The notes under the pieces were generated by a model that saw nothing but the letters and a program-made list of their open reading frames with translations, made no database searches and was not told where the DNA came from. From [Bacillus] selenitireducens MLS10 (GTDB taxonomy: Bacteria > Bacillota > Bacilli > Bacillales > Salisediminibacteriaceae), in contig NC_014219.1 of assembly GCF_000093085.1 (NCBI RefSeq), positions 2,534,384 through 2,598,383 of the forward strand: a stretch of DNA of 64,000 nt. The letters are read 5' to 3'. Below, in pieces: positions 34,043 to 43,751 of this stretch. The position numbers and the translations under genes are program-made. Each line of letters starts with the position of its first letter. The stretch's first letter is position 1.

Positions 34043-34855
34043 TTATCTTTTTTGCACAGCCTGGTAGATCAGATTTGCCGTCTCTTCAACAGCCCGCTCC
34101 GATACGTCGATGACTTTACAGCCGATCCGGTCCATAACGGACTGCGCATGAGTAAGTTCCTCTTCAATTCGCTGAAAGGTGGCATAATTGGCCTGTTCCT
34201 TTAAACCAAGCGCCTTTAAACGTTCAATACGGACACCGTTTAACTTTTCAGGACTGATCTTCAACCCGATGACTCTGTCAGCAGGAATGGAAAACAGTTC
34301 TTCCGGAGGATCCACTTCGGGAACAAGCGGAACATTCGCCACTTTAAGGCGCTTATGTGCCAGATACTGTGACAGAGGCGTCTTTGATGTTCTCGAAACC
34401 CCGACTAATACAACGTCAGCCCGGAGCACTCCTCTCGGGTCACGCCCATCATCGTACTTGACAGCAAACTCAATAGCCTCCACTTTTTTAAAATAATCTT
34501 CATCAAGCGTATACAGAAGACCCGTCTCGTTTTTCGGTGGAGCATCGATCTTGGTCTCGAGTATATTTAACAATGGCGTTAAAATATCATAAACCGGCAC
34601 ATCTTTTTGCGAAGCCTCATCAAGCAGATAGTGGCGAATTTCAGGCAATACGATCGTGAAGACAATCACGCCGGAAGTTGCTCTTGCTTTCTCAATCACT
34701 TCATCAACCACCGTCCGGTCATCAACATAAGGCACACGTGTGGTGGTCACATGGTCCGTATCAAACTGACTGATCGCAGCTCTTGCCACAAGCTCTGCCG
34801 TCTCGCCAACAGAATCGGATAATACATATACATGAGTCATATTAGACGCTGTCAT
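34043..34855 (-). CDS. yqfL: Pyruvate, phosphate/water dikinase regulatory protein (YqfL, DUF299)
   Basis: A 270-residue bifunctional kinase/phosphorylase of the PpsR/PDRP family. Landmarks are [19 protein letters not shown] at the start and the P-loop-like [16 protein letters not shown], with [18 protein letters not shown] following. It sets the phosphorylation state of PEP-generating dikinases. In B. subtilis YqfL also modulates CcpN; ccpN is directly upstream here, keeping that link. ATG follows AAGGAGG. Confidence 0.93.
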   Translation of the reverse strand: MTASNMTHVYVLSDSVGETAELVARAAISQFDTDHVTTTRVPYVDDRTVVDEVIEKARATSGVIVFTIVLPEIRHYLLDEASQKDVPVYDILTPLLNILETKIDAPPKNETGLLYTLDEDYFKKVEAIEFAVKYDDGRDPRGVLRADVVLVGVSRTSKTPLSQYLAHKRLKVANVPLVPEVDPPEELFSIPADRVIGLKISPEKLNGVRIERLKALGLKEQANYATFQRIEEELTHAQSVMDRIGCKVIDVSERAVEETANLIYQAVQKR

Positions 34856-34879
34856 AATTCTGTTCCTCCTTGGTATCCG

Positions 34880-35518
34880 TTATTCATTTTCCTGCGCCAG
34901 GGAAACAAACGCCTTGGTAATGTTCGTTTTTGTCATTCTCCCTGTGACTTCAAAGACTTCTTCGCCATTTACGGATACCTGTTTCACGACAGGGAGTCCG
35001 TCGATCTGCTTTTGAATCAGCGTGTTTGCCACTTCAATCAGAGCATCATCCTGCCCACACATGGTAATATTCGGCATACGCGTCATAATCACATTCACAG
35101 GCACCTGGGACAGATCCTGATTGCCCATACTCGCCCTCAAGAGATCTTTCCTGGAAAGAACGCCTGTCAGAATCGAATTTTCCCTGACGACAAACAGCGT
35201 TCCCACATCTTCAAGAAACATGGTCACGATCGCATCATATACCGATGAAGACTCCTTCACCACAACAGGAATACTCTGAAATTCTTTTACTGTCATCTTT
35301 TTCAGTTCATCATTTAAAACCCGTTTCTGAGCATTTTCGACATAAAAATAACCAACTCTTGGCCGCGCTTCGAGAAAGCCGGACATGGTCAAAATAGCCA
35401 GATCCGGTCGCAGCGTTGCTCTTGTCAGTGACAGTTGTTCTGCAATCTGTTCGCCCGTGATTGGACCATTCTCTTTAACGATTGTCAGTATTTTCTCCTG
35501 CCGCTCATTTAATTCCAT
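34880..35518 (-). CDS. ccpN: Transcriptional repressor CcpN (HTH plus two CBS domains)
   Basis: A 212-residue regulator. The N-terminal winged helix is LNERQEKILTIVKENGPITG...LTRATLRPDLAILTMSGFLEARPRVGYFY (residues ~1-60). Two CBS domains follow, ending IGTLFVVRE-type and DGLPVVKQV segments, which bind nucleotides. In B. subtilis CcpN represses gluconeogenic genes under glycolytic conditions. Located between glyS and yqfL as expected. A hairpin precedes its ribosome site. Confidence 0.92.
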   Translation of the reverse strand: MELNERQEKILTIVKENGPITGEQIAEQLSLTRATLRPDLAILTMSGFLEARPRVGYFYVENAQKRVLNDELKKMTVKEFQSIPVVVKESSSVYDAIVTMFLEDVGTLFVVRENSILTGVLSRKDLLRASMGNQDLSQVPVNVIMTRMPNITMCGQDDALIEVANTLIQKQIDGLPVVKQVSVNGEEVFEVTGRMTKTNITKAFVSLAQENE

Positions 35519-35538
35519 ACACTCACCGCCTCTTTTTT

Positions 35539-35568
35539 ACAGGCGGGAAATTATCTGTTCCCGCCTGT
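35539..35568 (-). promoter_or_regulatory. Perfect inverted repeat between glyS and ccpN
   Basis: ACAGGCGGGAA (35539-35549) and TTCCCGCCTGT (35558-35568) form an 11-bp perfect stem just before the ccpN ribosome site. On the minus strand it is followed by A's, not T's, so it is not a normal intrinsic terminator of glyS. It may be an operator or an RNA structure. Confidence 0.5.
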
Positions 35569-35593
35569 ACAATGGCTGACCTGAAACTGACTG

Positions 35594-37690
35594 TTACGCC
35601 TGATCGGTATGAAACACAATTGACTGAAAATCGGCAATCATTCGCACCAATGCAGCAAGCTGGCTCATTTGAGTCAATCTGTTTTCCCGAATCTGCTCAT
35701 CATCAGTCATGACCATAATACCATCAAAATATTTGTGAATGGACGGAGCTGCTTCACGAAGAGCCTGGTAGGCCGCTTCCGGTTTCATATCCCGAAGGGA
35801 TTTGATGATGACAGGTTTAATCCGTTCATAGTCCTGATACAGATTCACCTCAAGATCCGATTCAAACAGATCCTGATCAATTTCCTCAGCACTGCCCTGT
35901 TTCTTCGACGCAATATTTGTTACCCTGCTGAAGGCTTCAACATCCTCCTTGAATGATGCATCTCCTAATTTGTCATTCAGAAACGCCGCCTTCTTGAAGA
36001 CAAGAGGCACATTGTCTGTTTCAAAAGCGAGCACTGCATCAACAACATCATAGCGGATGCCCGATTCCTGAAGAATGTTTTTATAGCGGAGGGTTACAAA
36101 TTGATTGAAGTCACGCAATACCTCTGCCTGATTTCGTTTTTGAAGATTCTTCTCCTGTAAAATATCCTGCGCGGCATTAAACAGCTCATTCAATGAAAGG
36201 GTCCATTCAAAGTCCCTAAAAATTTGTACAATCGCGGCGGTTTGCCTGCGCAGACCATGTGGGTCCTGAGAGCCCGTCGGGATATTTCCGAGACTGAAGT
36301 GAGCGGCTATTGTATCGAGTTTATCCGCAACACTGATAACAGCTCCTTCGATACCCGACGGAACCGGATCGCCGGATTGCTTCGGGAGATAATGTTCACG
36401 GATTGCTGTTGCAACTTCAGGTGTTTCACCGGATTTTAATGCGTAGACTTCTCCCATATATCCTTCGAGTTCTGTAAATTCATTCACCATCTGTGTCACA
36501 AGATCATTTTTCGACAGCCTTGCCGCCCGGTTGATCGCTGTCTTCGATGCAGAATCAAGACTGAGCATGGAACCGATCTTCTCTGCAAGTGTCTGAACAC
36601 GGTCGACCTTATCAGCAATGGTGCCGAGATCCTCATGGTAAACAATTTGATGCAGCTTTTCAAAGTTGTCTTCTAAGGCATGTTTTTTGTCCTCATTGAA
36701 GAAAAATTCTGCATCCTGAAGTCTCGCACGAAGCACTTTTTCATTTCCTTTTTGAACCGTTTCAAGATGACGGTGATCCCCGTTTCTTACGGTCACAAAA
36801 TAAGGGAGCAGTGATCCTGACTGGTCCTGAACAGGGAAATAGCGCTGATGCTCGCGCATGGACGTGATCAGTACGCGATCCGGCACAGCGAGAAACCGTT
36901 CATCAAACGACCCGAACAGAGCTGTTGGGTATTCAACGAGCTGTGTCACTTCTTCGAGCAGCCCTTCATCCATTGGAATTTGCCACTCCTGCTCGCTGGC
37001 AATATCCTGAATCTGGTTTTTGATGGCGTCTTTTCGGCTGAACGGATCAGCCACGACATGCTGACTGAGAAGGGCATGTTCGTAATCAGATGCATGGTTC
37101 AATGTCGCAGCCTGTCCGAGGAAGCGGTGCCCCTGTGTGACATTACTCGCCATAACTCCGGCAATCTCAAGAGGGATCACTTCTTCACCGTACATAGCCA
37201 CCAGCCAGCGAACAGGTCTCGCATAGCGCATCTCATGACTGCCCCAGCGCATGTTTTTCGGAAACGGGATCCCCGTAATTACGTCATGCAGCCCTGAAAG
37301 AAGCTGAAGCGTCTCCTGTCCTTCGATGTACAGTTTAGCGTAGACATACTCAACGCCCTTCACTTCTTTAAAGAACAAATCTTCTTCGTTCACCTGTTGT
37401 CCCTTGGCAAACCCGATTGCTGCTTTTGTCCAGTTTCCTTCCTCATCGAGGGCAATCTTTTTGGCAGGTCCCTTCGCTTCTTTTTCCTGATCAGGCTGTT
37501 TCGTGGAGACGCCATTCACTTTAACCGCAAGACGTCTCGGCGTTGCAAACATGTTTACATCATCATAATCGATCTGTTTGTCAGATAAAAACGCTTCCGT
37601 CCGTTTTGCCAGTTCATTCATTGCGCCATTTACAAAGCGTGCAGGGAGCTCTTCAAGTCCGATTTCAAGTAACAGGGTATCGTTATTCAT
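35594..37690 (-). CDS. glyS: Glycyl-tRNA synthetase beta subunit
   Basis: A 698-residue subunit of the alpha2-beta2 glycyl-tRNA synthetase, which binds tRNA-Gly. Opening [19 protein letters not shown] and the internal [37 protein letters not shown] and [11 protein letters not shown] motifs are characteristic; the C-terminal DALR-like helical domain is present. Slightly longer than the B. subtilis protein. It overlaps glyQ by 8 bp. Confidence 0.96.
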   Translation of the reverse strand: MNNDTLLLEIGLEELPARFVNGAMNELAKRTEAFLSDKQIDYDDVNMFATPRRLAVKVNGVSTKQPDQEKEAKGPAKKIALDEEGNWTKAAIGFAKGQQVNEEDLFFKEVKGVEYVYAKLYIEGQETLQLLSGLHDVITGIPFPKNMRWGSHEMRYARPVRWLVAMYGEEVIPLEIAGVMASNVTQGHRFLGQAATLNHASDYEHALLSQHVVADPFSRKDAIKNQIQDIASEQEWQIPMDEGLLEEVTQLVEYPTALFGSFDERFLAVPDRVLITSMREHQRYFPVQDQSGSLLPYFVTVRNGDHRHLETVQKGNEKVLRARLQDAEFFFNEDKKHALEDNFEKLHQIVYHEDLGTIADKVDRVQTLAEKIGSMLSLDSASKTAINRAARLSKNDLVTQMVNEFTELEGYMGEVYALKSGETPEVATAIREHYLPKQSGDPVPSGIEGAVISVADKLDTIAAHFSLGNIPTGSQDPHGLRRQTAAIVQIFRDFEWTLSLNELFNAAQDILQEKNLQKRNQAEVLRDFNQFVTLRYKNILQESGIRYDVVDAVLAFETDNVPLVFKKAAFLNDKLGDASFKEDVEAFSRVTNIASKKQGSAEEIDQDLFESDLEVNLYQDYERIKPVIIKSLRDMKPEAAYQALREAAPSIHKYFDGIMVMTDDEQIRENRLTQMSQLAALVRMIADFQSIVFHTDQA

Positions 37691-38573
37691 CAGCCGCCTC
37701 CTCCTTTTCCTTCAGCATTGGGAATCCGAGGTCTTCACGAACCTCGACATATTTGACCGCGCATTTCCTTGCAAGATTGCGGACTCTGGCAATATAGCCG
37801 GTTCGCTCTGTCACAGAAATTGCACCTCTCGCATCAAGAAGATTAAATACATGCGAACATTTCAGAACATAGTCGTAAGAGGGAATAACAAGCCCTTCTT
37901 CAAGAGCTGAGGATGCTTCTTTTTCGTAAGTTGCAAACAGCTCAAACAGCATGTCTTTGTCCGCTGTTTCAAAGGCGTATTTGGACTGTTCAAATTCATT
38001 TTGCAAAAAGACATCTCCGTAAGTAAATCCATCCACCCAGGTGAGATCATACACATTTTCTTTGTCCTGGATATAGGAAGCAAGACGTTCAAGACCGTAC
38101 GTAATCTCAACGGATACCGGTTTCGCGTCCAGACCGCCAACTTGCTGGAAATACGTAAACTGGGTAATCTCCATGCCATCAAGCCATACTTCCCAGCCAA
38201 GACCCCATGCTGCAAGCGTTGGGGCTTCCCAGTTATCTTCAACAAATCGGATATCATGTTCTTCCGGGTTAATACCAAGCTGACGAAGACTGTCCAAATA
38301 CAGTTCCTGAATATGATCCGGCGAAGGCTTCATTATCACCTGAAACTGATGGTGCTGATAGAGTCTGTTCGGATTTTCACCGTAGCGGCCATCGGCTGGA
38401 CGTCTCGACGGTTCCACATAAGCCACGTTCCATGGCTCAGGCCCGAGACTTTTCAAAAACGTCATTGGATTCATCGTTCCTGCACCTTTTTCCACATCAT
38501 ACGGCTGCAGCAACAGACAGTTTTGTTTTCCCCAGAAATCCTGGAGTGTTAAGATCATTTCCTGTACATTCAT
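37683..38573 (-). CDS. glyQ: Glycyl-tRNA synthetase alpha subunit
   Basis: A 296-residue class II catalytic subunit with [27 protein letters not shown]-type opening, [23 protein letters not shown] (motif 2 region) and [21 protein letters not shown]. It activates glycine and charges tRNA-Gly together with GlyS. Expression is expected to be controlled by the T-box leader immediately upstream. ATG follows GGAGGGAACAG. Confidence 0.97.
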   Translation of the reverse strand: MNVQEMILTLQDFWGKQNCLLLQPYDVEKGAGTMNPMTFLKSLGPEPWNVAYVEPSRRPADGRYGENPNRLYQHHQFQVIMKPSPDHIQELYLDSLRQLGINPEEHDIRFVEDNWEAPTLAAWGLGWEVWLDGMEITQFTYFQQVGGLDAKPVSVEITYGLERLASYIQDKENVYDLTWVDGFTYGDVFLQNEFEQSKYAFETADKDMLFELFATYEKEASSALEEGLVIPSYDYVLKCSHVFNLLDARGAISVTERTGYIARVRNLARKCAVKYVEVREDLGFPMLKEKEEAADE

Positions 38574-38615
38574 TCTGTTCCCTCCTGTATCTTGATAATT
38601 GGTTTTTCGGCAATA

Positions 38616-38861
38616 GAAAAACTCCCGTCTCTATGCCTGTTAAGACATAGGGACGGGAGTACACCCGCGGTTCCACCCTACTTGTGCACTTTGTGCGTGC
38701 ACCTGCTTTACTTGCATTACTCCAAAGCGCCTTCACAGTGTCTCAATCCGGCATCCGGCTTCCACTGCCCCGGAATCGCTGACTCTGTCACATATGACAG
38801 AGTTCGGAATTAAAACTTCTGTTACTACTCTTTATCAACGTAATCTATATTGCTGGTTCTT
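38616..38861 (-). promoter_or_regulatory. T-box riboswitch (glycyl) controlling glyQS
   Basis: The minus strand contains the conserved T-box antiterminator sequence AGGGTGGAACCGCGGG (38664-38679). It is followed by a strong terminator hairpin, ACTCCCGTC...GACGGGAGT, with a T5 run (38616-38660). A long paired Stem I lies upstream (ACTCTGTCA/TGACAGAGT region). Uncharged tRNA-Gly would stabilise the antiterminator and allow glyQS expression. The specifier codon was not assigned with certainty; GGC is expected. Confidence 0.95.
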
Positions 38862-38867
38862 TTTAAA

Positions 38868-38896
38868 ATCGTACTCAAAAAAAGGGGATCTGTCAA
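38868..38896 (-). promoter_or_regulatory. glyQS promoter
   Basis: Minus-strand TTGACA (38891-38896) and TACGAT (38868-38873) with a 17-bp spacer. The -35 lies on the end of recO. Confidence 0.7.
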
Positions 38897-39663
38897 TCAT
38901 CTTTCGCACGATTCATCATTTCTTCCATCGCATCCATCTGATCGAGGAACCGTTTAGATTTCAATTTCAGTCCAACAAACTCCTGATAATACAGATCGAG
39001 AATCAGTTTTAACTGTTGTTTTGATTCGGGTTTGACATCAAGTTTTCCGATCCGGCGGGGATTGATGGACTGAAAGACCCTCAGAAGCTTCATGACAGCA
39101 GGATTAACATACACAACATGATGATCTTTATGCAGGCATCGTTTGCACAGGGCACCACCATACGTCATCGAAAACTGAAAAGGCAGTTCGACTGACCCGC
39201 AAGATGCACACTGATGCAACACAGGATCAACGCCGGCATATCGGAGCATCTTCACTTCCATAATCGCCAGGAGGACAGCGGGGTCGTCTCCCTCATCAAG
39301 TCTTCTCAAAAGTTGATAGAGGGTTTCATAAAGCTGCCCGTCAGGTATATGGTCTTCAACAAGTCTGTCGATCAGTTCAATCATACAGGCACCATAGGTC
39401 GTGAGAAGGACGTCTTTACGAACCGATATGAACGACTCAATCAAATCCGCAGCATTCAGGGATCCCATACCATGCTGCCGATGATAGACAAATACCGCCT
39501 GAACAAAAAGCTGGGTCGATGCAGCGAACCGGCTTCCCGGCTTTTTCGCTCCCCTTGCCATGAGCGCGACCTTGCCCTGTTCCTTTGAATACACGGTTAC
39601 TACTTTATTATTCTCGCCGTAATCATTGGCGCGGATTACAATTCCTTCAACCCTGTGCAGCAT
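38893..39663 (-). CDS. recO: DNA repair protein RecO
   Basis: A 256-residue protein with an N-terminal OB-fold (VEGIVIRANDYGENNKVVTVYSKEQGKVALMARGAKKPGSRF) and a helical domain with a zinc motif (HQCASCGSVELPF, GALCKRCL). RecO loads RecA onto SSB-coated ssDNA in the RecFOR pathway. It follows era by 27 bp. The small gene yqzL usually found between era and recO in B. subtilis is absent. Confidence 0.95.
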   Translation of the reverse strand: MLHRVEGIVIRANDYGENNKVVTVYSKEQGKVALMARGAKKPGSRFAASTQLFVQAVFVYHRQHGMGSLNAADLIESFISVRKDVLLTTYGACMIELIDRLVEDHIPDGQLYETLYQLLRRLDEGDDPAVLLAIMEVKMLRYAGVDPVLHQCASCGSVELPFQFSMTYGGALCKRCLHKDHHVVYVNPAVMKLLRVFQSINPRRIGKLDVKPESKQQLKLILDLYYQEFVGLKLKSKRFLDQMDAMEEMMNRAKDD

Positions 39664-39690
39664 GGTAAACCGCCACTTTCCCTGATGACA

Positions 39691-40599
39691 TTAATATTCG
39701 TCTTCGTTATAGCCGAATTCTTTTAATGTTCTCGGCTTGTTTCGCCAGTCCTCTTCAACCTTCACAAACAGTTCGAGAAAGATATCCGTTCCCAGCAAAT
39801 TCTTGATGTCCTCACGTGCCTGTTTTCCGACTTCTTTAATCATGGCACCCTGTTTACCGATAATGATGCCCTTTTGTGATTTACGCTCTACGATAACCAC
39901 CGCGGCAACATACACCTTATTGCCTTTTTTCCTGCGTTTGATTTGTTCAATCTCAACAGCAATGGAGTGCGGGACTTCCTCTTCAGTCATATGCAGAATT
40001 TTTTCCCGGATCATCTCTGAAATGAGAAAACGTTCAGGATGGTCCGTAACCTGATCTTCCGGATAATACATCGGACCGGGTTCCAGGTATTTAAACACCT
40101 GTTCAAGAAGCGTCTCAACATTATTCCCGTTCAATGCAGATACAGGGATTACCTCGGCGAATGGGTACAGATCTTTGTACCCCGCTATAATCGAAAGCAG
40201 TTCTTCCGGATGCACTTCATCAATTTTATTGATGACAAGAAAGACCGGAGTCTCAAGGTTCTCGAGCTTTCGGATAATATACTCATCCCCCGCTCCTTTT
40301 CCTTCTTTCGCATCGACAAGAAAAAGGACGACATCCACTTCCCGTAACGCCTGTTGTGCGAGCTTTGTCATGAAGTCACCGAGTCTGTGTTTCGGCTTGT
40401 GTATACCGGGAGTATCAATAAATACAATTTGACCACGTTCATCTGTCAGAACACCCTGGATCCGGTTTCTTGTCGTTTGCGGTTTATCACTCATAATGGC
40501 AATTTTCTGCCCTAACACCTGATTTAAAAGCGTTGATTTTCCTACGTTCGGTCTTCCTACCAGTGCTGCAAAGCCTGATTTTTGTTCCTCGTTGTTCAT
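39691..40599 (-). CDS. era: GTPase Era
   Basis: A 302-residue essential GTPase for 30S maturation. G1 [10 protein letters not shown]2 [10 protein letters not shown]3 [10 protein letters not shown]4 NKID, and the C-terminal KH domain with [24 protein letters not shown]. Start ATG follows GGAGGACGATGG. In B. subtilis cdd lies between dgkA and era; here they are adjacent. Confidence 0.97.
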   Translation of the reverse strand: MNNEEQKSGFAALVGRPNVGKSTLLNQVLGQKIAIMSDKPQTTRNRIQGVLTDERGQIVFIDTPGIHKPKHRLGDFMTKLAQQALREVDVVLFLVDAKEGKGAGDEYIIRKLENLETPVFLVINKIDEVHPEELLSIIAGYKDLYPFAEVIPVSALNGNNVETLLEQVFKYLEPGPMYYPEDQVTDHPERFLISEMIREKILHMTEEEVPHSIAVEIEQIKRRKKGNKVYVAAVVIVERKSQKGIIIGKQGAMIKEVGKQAREDIKNLLGTDIFLELFVKVEEDWRNKPRTLKEFGYNEDEY

Positions 40600-40630
40600 T
40601 CCATCGTCCTCCGCTAATTATATTCCAATT

Positions 40631-41020
40631 TTAAAACCATTTTACCAAGTGTGGGATAAATATCATCATACCGATGATCGCAGCTGTTATTGAAAAAACG
40701 AATACAGCCCCTGCTGCAGTATCTTTTATAACCTTTGCCCGGTCATCATATGTTTGCACAACCAGATCCACGACGTGCTCAAGAGCCGTATTAATCAACT
40801 CCATGCCAAGGACTGCACCGATGACTATGATTAGAATCAGCTGCTCCTGATAGGGAATCTGCAACAACTGAGCCATGACAAGGACAAAGACCGATATCAC
40901 GGTGTGGATCCTGAAATTCTGTTCACGCTTCCATGTGAACCGAACCCCCTGTAACGCATAAACAAAACTCTGTTTCAATCGATTTAAAGAGAGAAAAGGC
41001 TGTTTATTTTTGGATTCCAT
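40631..41020 (-). CDS. dgkA: Diacylglycerol kinase-type lipid kinase (undecaprenol kinase)
   Basis: A 129-residue, three-helix membrane kinase. FVYALQGVRFTWKREQNFRIH leads into the first helix, and VLGMELINTALEHVVDLV...DRAKVIKDTAAGAVFV is the catalytic family signature. In Gram-positives this enzyme phosphorylates undecaprenol. It overlaps ybeY by 17 bp. Confidence 0.94.
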   Translation of the reverse strand: MESKNKQPFLSLNRLKQSFVYALQGVRFTWKREQNFRIHTVISVFVLVMAQLLQIPYQEQLILIIVIGAVLGMELINTALEHVVDLVVQTYDDRAKVIKDTAAGAVFVFSITAAIIGMMIFIPHLVKWF

Positions 41021-41474
41021 ACGCCGTCAACAGCTCCTCCTGTCTTGCAAACATCTTCTGTTCATCCGCTTCATTTTCGTGGTCATAGCCACACAGATGT
41101 AAAAAGCCATGCACGGTTAAAAACGCGAGTTCACGTTCAAATGAATGGCCATACTCATCAGACTGCCTGTAAACGGCAGGAAGAGAAATGATGATGTCCC
41201 CAAGCATATCTGGAATTGTCGGCGCAATAATCTGTTCTTCTCCGTCATGCAGGGCGAATGACAGCACATCTGTCGGCCTGTCTTTTTCCCTGTAATCCCG
41301 ATTTAATTCCTGTATGCGGCCATCCGTGACAATCGAAACTGAAACTTCGGTCCCCATTGGAATATCCTCAGCCTTCATTGCAGAAAACAATACATCCCGT
41401 ATCAGCTGTAATGCGTCATCGTGAAGTTTTTCTGTTTCATCCAATATATCGATTTCGTAATCTGTTACTGTCAT
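41004..41474 (-). CDS. ybeY: Endoribonuclease YbeY
   Basis: A 156-residue metal-dependent RNase for 16S rRNA 3' maturation. The zinc motif is H-x3-H-x5-H in LTVHGFLHLCGYDHENEAD, and LNRDYREKDRPTDVLSFAL is the other conserved block. It overlaps pgpH by 4 bp and dgkA by 17 bp. Confidence 0.96.
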   Translation of the reverse strand: MTVTDYEIDILDETEKLHDDALQLIRDVLFSAMKAEDIPMGTEVSVSIVTDGRIQELNRDYREKDRPTDVLSFALHDGEEQIIAPTIPDMLGDIIISLPAVYRQSDEYGHSFERELAFLTVHGFLHLCGYDHENEADEQKMFARQEELLTAYGIQK

Positions 41475-43723
41475 TCAGCTCTCTCCTTTTGAACGTCCTG
41501 ATGATCACGGGTTCCCGGCAACTGCTCATCCGGGTATTCAATGCGGGAATGAAACGTACCCTGCAGGGTTTCAAGCATTGATTTCGCAATACTGTGCAGT
41601 TCGCGGATCGTCAGGTCACATTCATCGAGTTGATCGTCATCCAGTTTTTCGTTAATAATTTTCCTGATCAATGTGTCGATTTTTTCAATCGTCGGCTGTT
41701 TCATCGAGCGTACGGCCGCTTCAACGGAATCTGCAATCCCCACCACAGCGGCAACCTTATTGGCCGGAAGAGGCCCGGGATAACGGAAGTCATCCATCTT
41801 GATGTCAGGATCCTCTTCTTTCGCCTTAAAATAAAAGAACTTCAGACACGACGTGCCATGATGGGATTCCGCGATCTCCACAATTTCTTTCGGCATTTTA
41901 TGAGACCTCAGCATTTCCGCCCCATCGTATGGATGCGCGGTAATGATTGTTTTACTGAGCTGTGGTGAAATATTGTCATGAGGATTTTTCGTCCCCATTT
42001 GATTTTCAATAAAAAAATGCGGCCTCCTGGTCTTACCGATATCATGATAATAGGACCCTACTCTTGCAAGGAGCCCATTTGCCCCAATCGCTTCACAGGC
42101 AGATTCAGCCAGATTGGCTACCATGACACTGTGATGGTATGTTCCTGGTGCTTCAAGTAATATTTTACGCAGAAGAGGATGGTTCGGATTCGAAAGTTCG
42201 ATCAGACGGGTATTGGACAAAATCCCAAAAGCCGTCTCCAAAAACGGCAGAAGACCGATTGCCAGAATGGCCGAGACAATACCGGCCAAAGCTGCAAATC
42301 CCAGGTTAAACCCGATTTCAATCCATCCGTACTGGGCATTTTTAATCATAAGAATGGCAGCAACAATGATAAGATTCACTCCTGAGACAAGGAGCCCTGT
42401 CTTCAGCATGCGCATCGTCGTTTGCGATTTAATCAGATAGAACACCCCTGCAAGTGAGCTGAAAAACACAAACAGCCCTTGAGACGCATCAAACATTGTC
42501 GTGCTTAAATCGTTATACATAACGCTTGCGACAATGGAAAACAGCATACTCGTAAAGATCGCGATTCTTGAATGAATCAAGATTGTAATCAGCATCGTTC
42601 CAGCGGCTGCCGGAACGAGAAAATGTATGCCGCTGATTTCAAGATAATGCATCATACTCGACAGCTTCATCAAGGAAAGTACCGTTGTATAGATCAACAG
42701 ATACATCAAAAGATGGGTATTGTTCGTCTTCAAAGACGTTTTGGCGTCAGACAGATAATAAGACAGCATGATGGTCATAATTGATATGATCATGCCAAGG
42801 CCAATGAAAGGGTATAGGTAGTTCACTTCTTCAGTCAAACCGACTGTCGAAAGCTGTTCATACAGTTCAGACGTAATGACCTGGCCTTCTTCCACGATGA
42901 TCTGTCCCTCACGGAGCATGGCAGGTTCAACACTTTCGGCTGCCTGATTCCTCGCTTCTTCTGTCGCCGATTGATCAATCATATAATTGGACGTTACTCC
43001 GTATCGGACAACATCCGTTATTGCTTCTCTGAGCTGGGCACCACCCGGCGAGTTTCGGACGATCTGTTCAGCTTCAGCACGAGCCGCTTCCACTTCATCC
43101 ATTTTTATTTCATCACTCATCACATCGTGAACAGCACTCATCGATGTCTCTCTGGCAAGTTGAAGCATCTCCTGATCTGCACTCAAAAACGTCGTTAATG
43201 TTTCGTTTTCAAGTTGTTCATTCATCTCATCAGGGAGATCGGCACGCAGATCACTGATCATCTCTGACTGATCAAGATCGCTGTAGGTGAATTCTCTGTT
43301 TTCAGGAGAGGCAGGCTCTTGCTCTTCGGCCTCTTCCGCAGGTGTCTCGTCTGCTTCAACCTCCTCTTCGTATGCTTCATAAGCATTCTGCCGGACTTGG
43401 TCAATTCGCTGAAACAAATCCTGAATCCGTTCCACCTGATTTTGACCATAGCGGGGATTCATCGCATAAACAGGTTCTACATCGTCAACAGCCTCTTGAA
43501 TCAGTCGGTCCGTTTCTGCTTTGTTCTCAATCGTCAAAGGCGAGCGGATATCCTGATCCGATACCATTCCAGGTTCGAGTTCAGGGTGATCCGGCGCTAC
43601 ATTGGAAAACAGAAGGCCAAAGGTGACCAGTGCGAAAATCATAAATAAAAAGAATCGGATATAGCGGTGATCCCTGATTGTGTTCCACCACTTCTGCTGA
43701 TCAATCGGTGATTGTCTGGACAT
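41471..43723 (-). CDS. pgpH: 7TM-HD cyclic-di-AMP phosphodiesterase PgpH
   Basis: A 750-residue membrane enzyme that hydrolyses c-di-AMP. One N-terminal helix (YIRFFLFMIFALVTFGLLF), a large extracytoplasmic domain (~residues 45-290), seven helices, then the cytoplasmic HD domain with LLEAPGTYHHSVMVANLAE, GSYYHDIGKTRRPHFF and IITAHPYDGAEML. An acidic insert (EEEVEADETPAEEAEEQE) in the outside domain is longer than usual and fits high-salt adaptation. Homologue of B. subtilis YqfF. Confidence 0.95.
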   Translation of the reverse strand: MSRQSPIDQQKWWNTIRDHRYIRFFLFMIFALVTFGLLFSNVAPDHPELEPGMVSDQDIRSPLTIENKAETDRLIQEAVDDVEPVYAMNPRYGQNQVERIQDLFQRIDQVRQNAYEAYEEEVEADETPAEEAEEQEPASPENREFTYSDLDQSEMISDLRADLPDEMNEQLENETLTTFLSADQEMLQLARETSMSAVHDVMSDEIKMDEVEAARAEAEQIVRNSPGGAQLREAITDVVRYGVTSNYMIDQSATEEARNQAAESVEPAMLREGQIIVEEGQVITSELYEQLSTVGLTEEVNYLYPFIGLGMIISIMTIMLSYYLSDAKTSLKTNNTHLLMYLLIYTTVLSLMKLSSMMHYLEISGIHFLVPAAAGTMLITILIHSRIAIFTSMLFSIVASVMYNDLSTTMFDASQGLFVFFSSLAGVFYLIKSQTTMRMLKTGLLVSGVNLIIVAAILMIKNAQYGWIEIGFNLGFAALAGIVSAILAIGLLPFLETAFGILSNTRLIELSNPNHPLLRKILLEAPGTYHHSVMVANLAESACEAIGANGLLARVGSYYHDIGKTRRPHFFIENQMGTKNPHDNISPQLSKTIITAHPYDGAEMLRSHKMPKEIVEIAESHHGTSCLKFFYFKAKEEDPDIKMDDFRYPGPLPANKVAAVVGIADSVEAAVRSMKQPTIEKIDTLIRKIINEKLDDDQLDECDLTIRELHSIAKSMLETLQGTFHSRIEYPDEQLPGTRDHQDVQKERAE

Positions 43724-43751
43724 GGGTCTTCATCCCTTCCGAATGCCTGAA

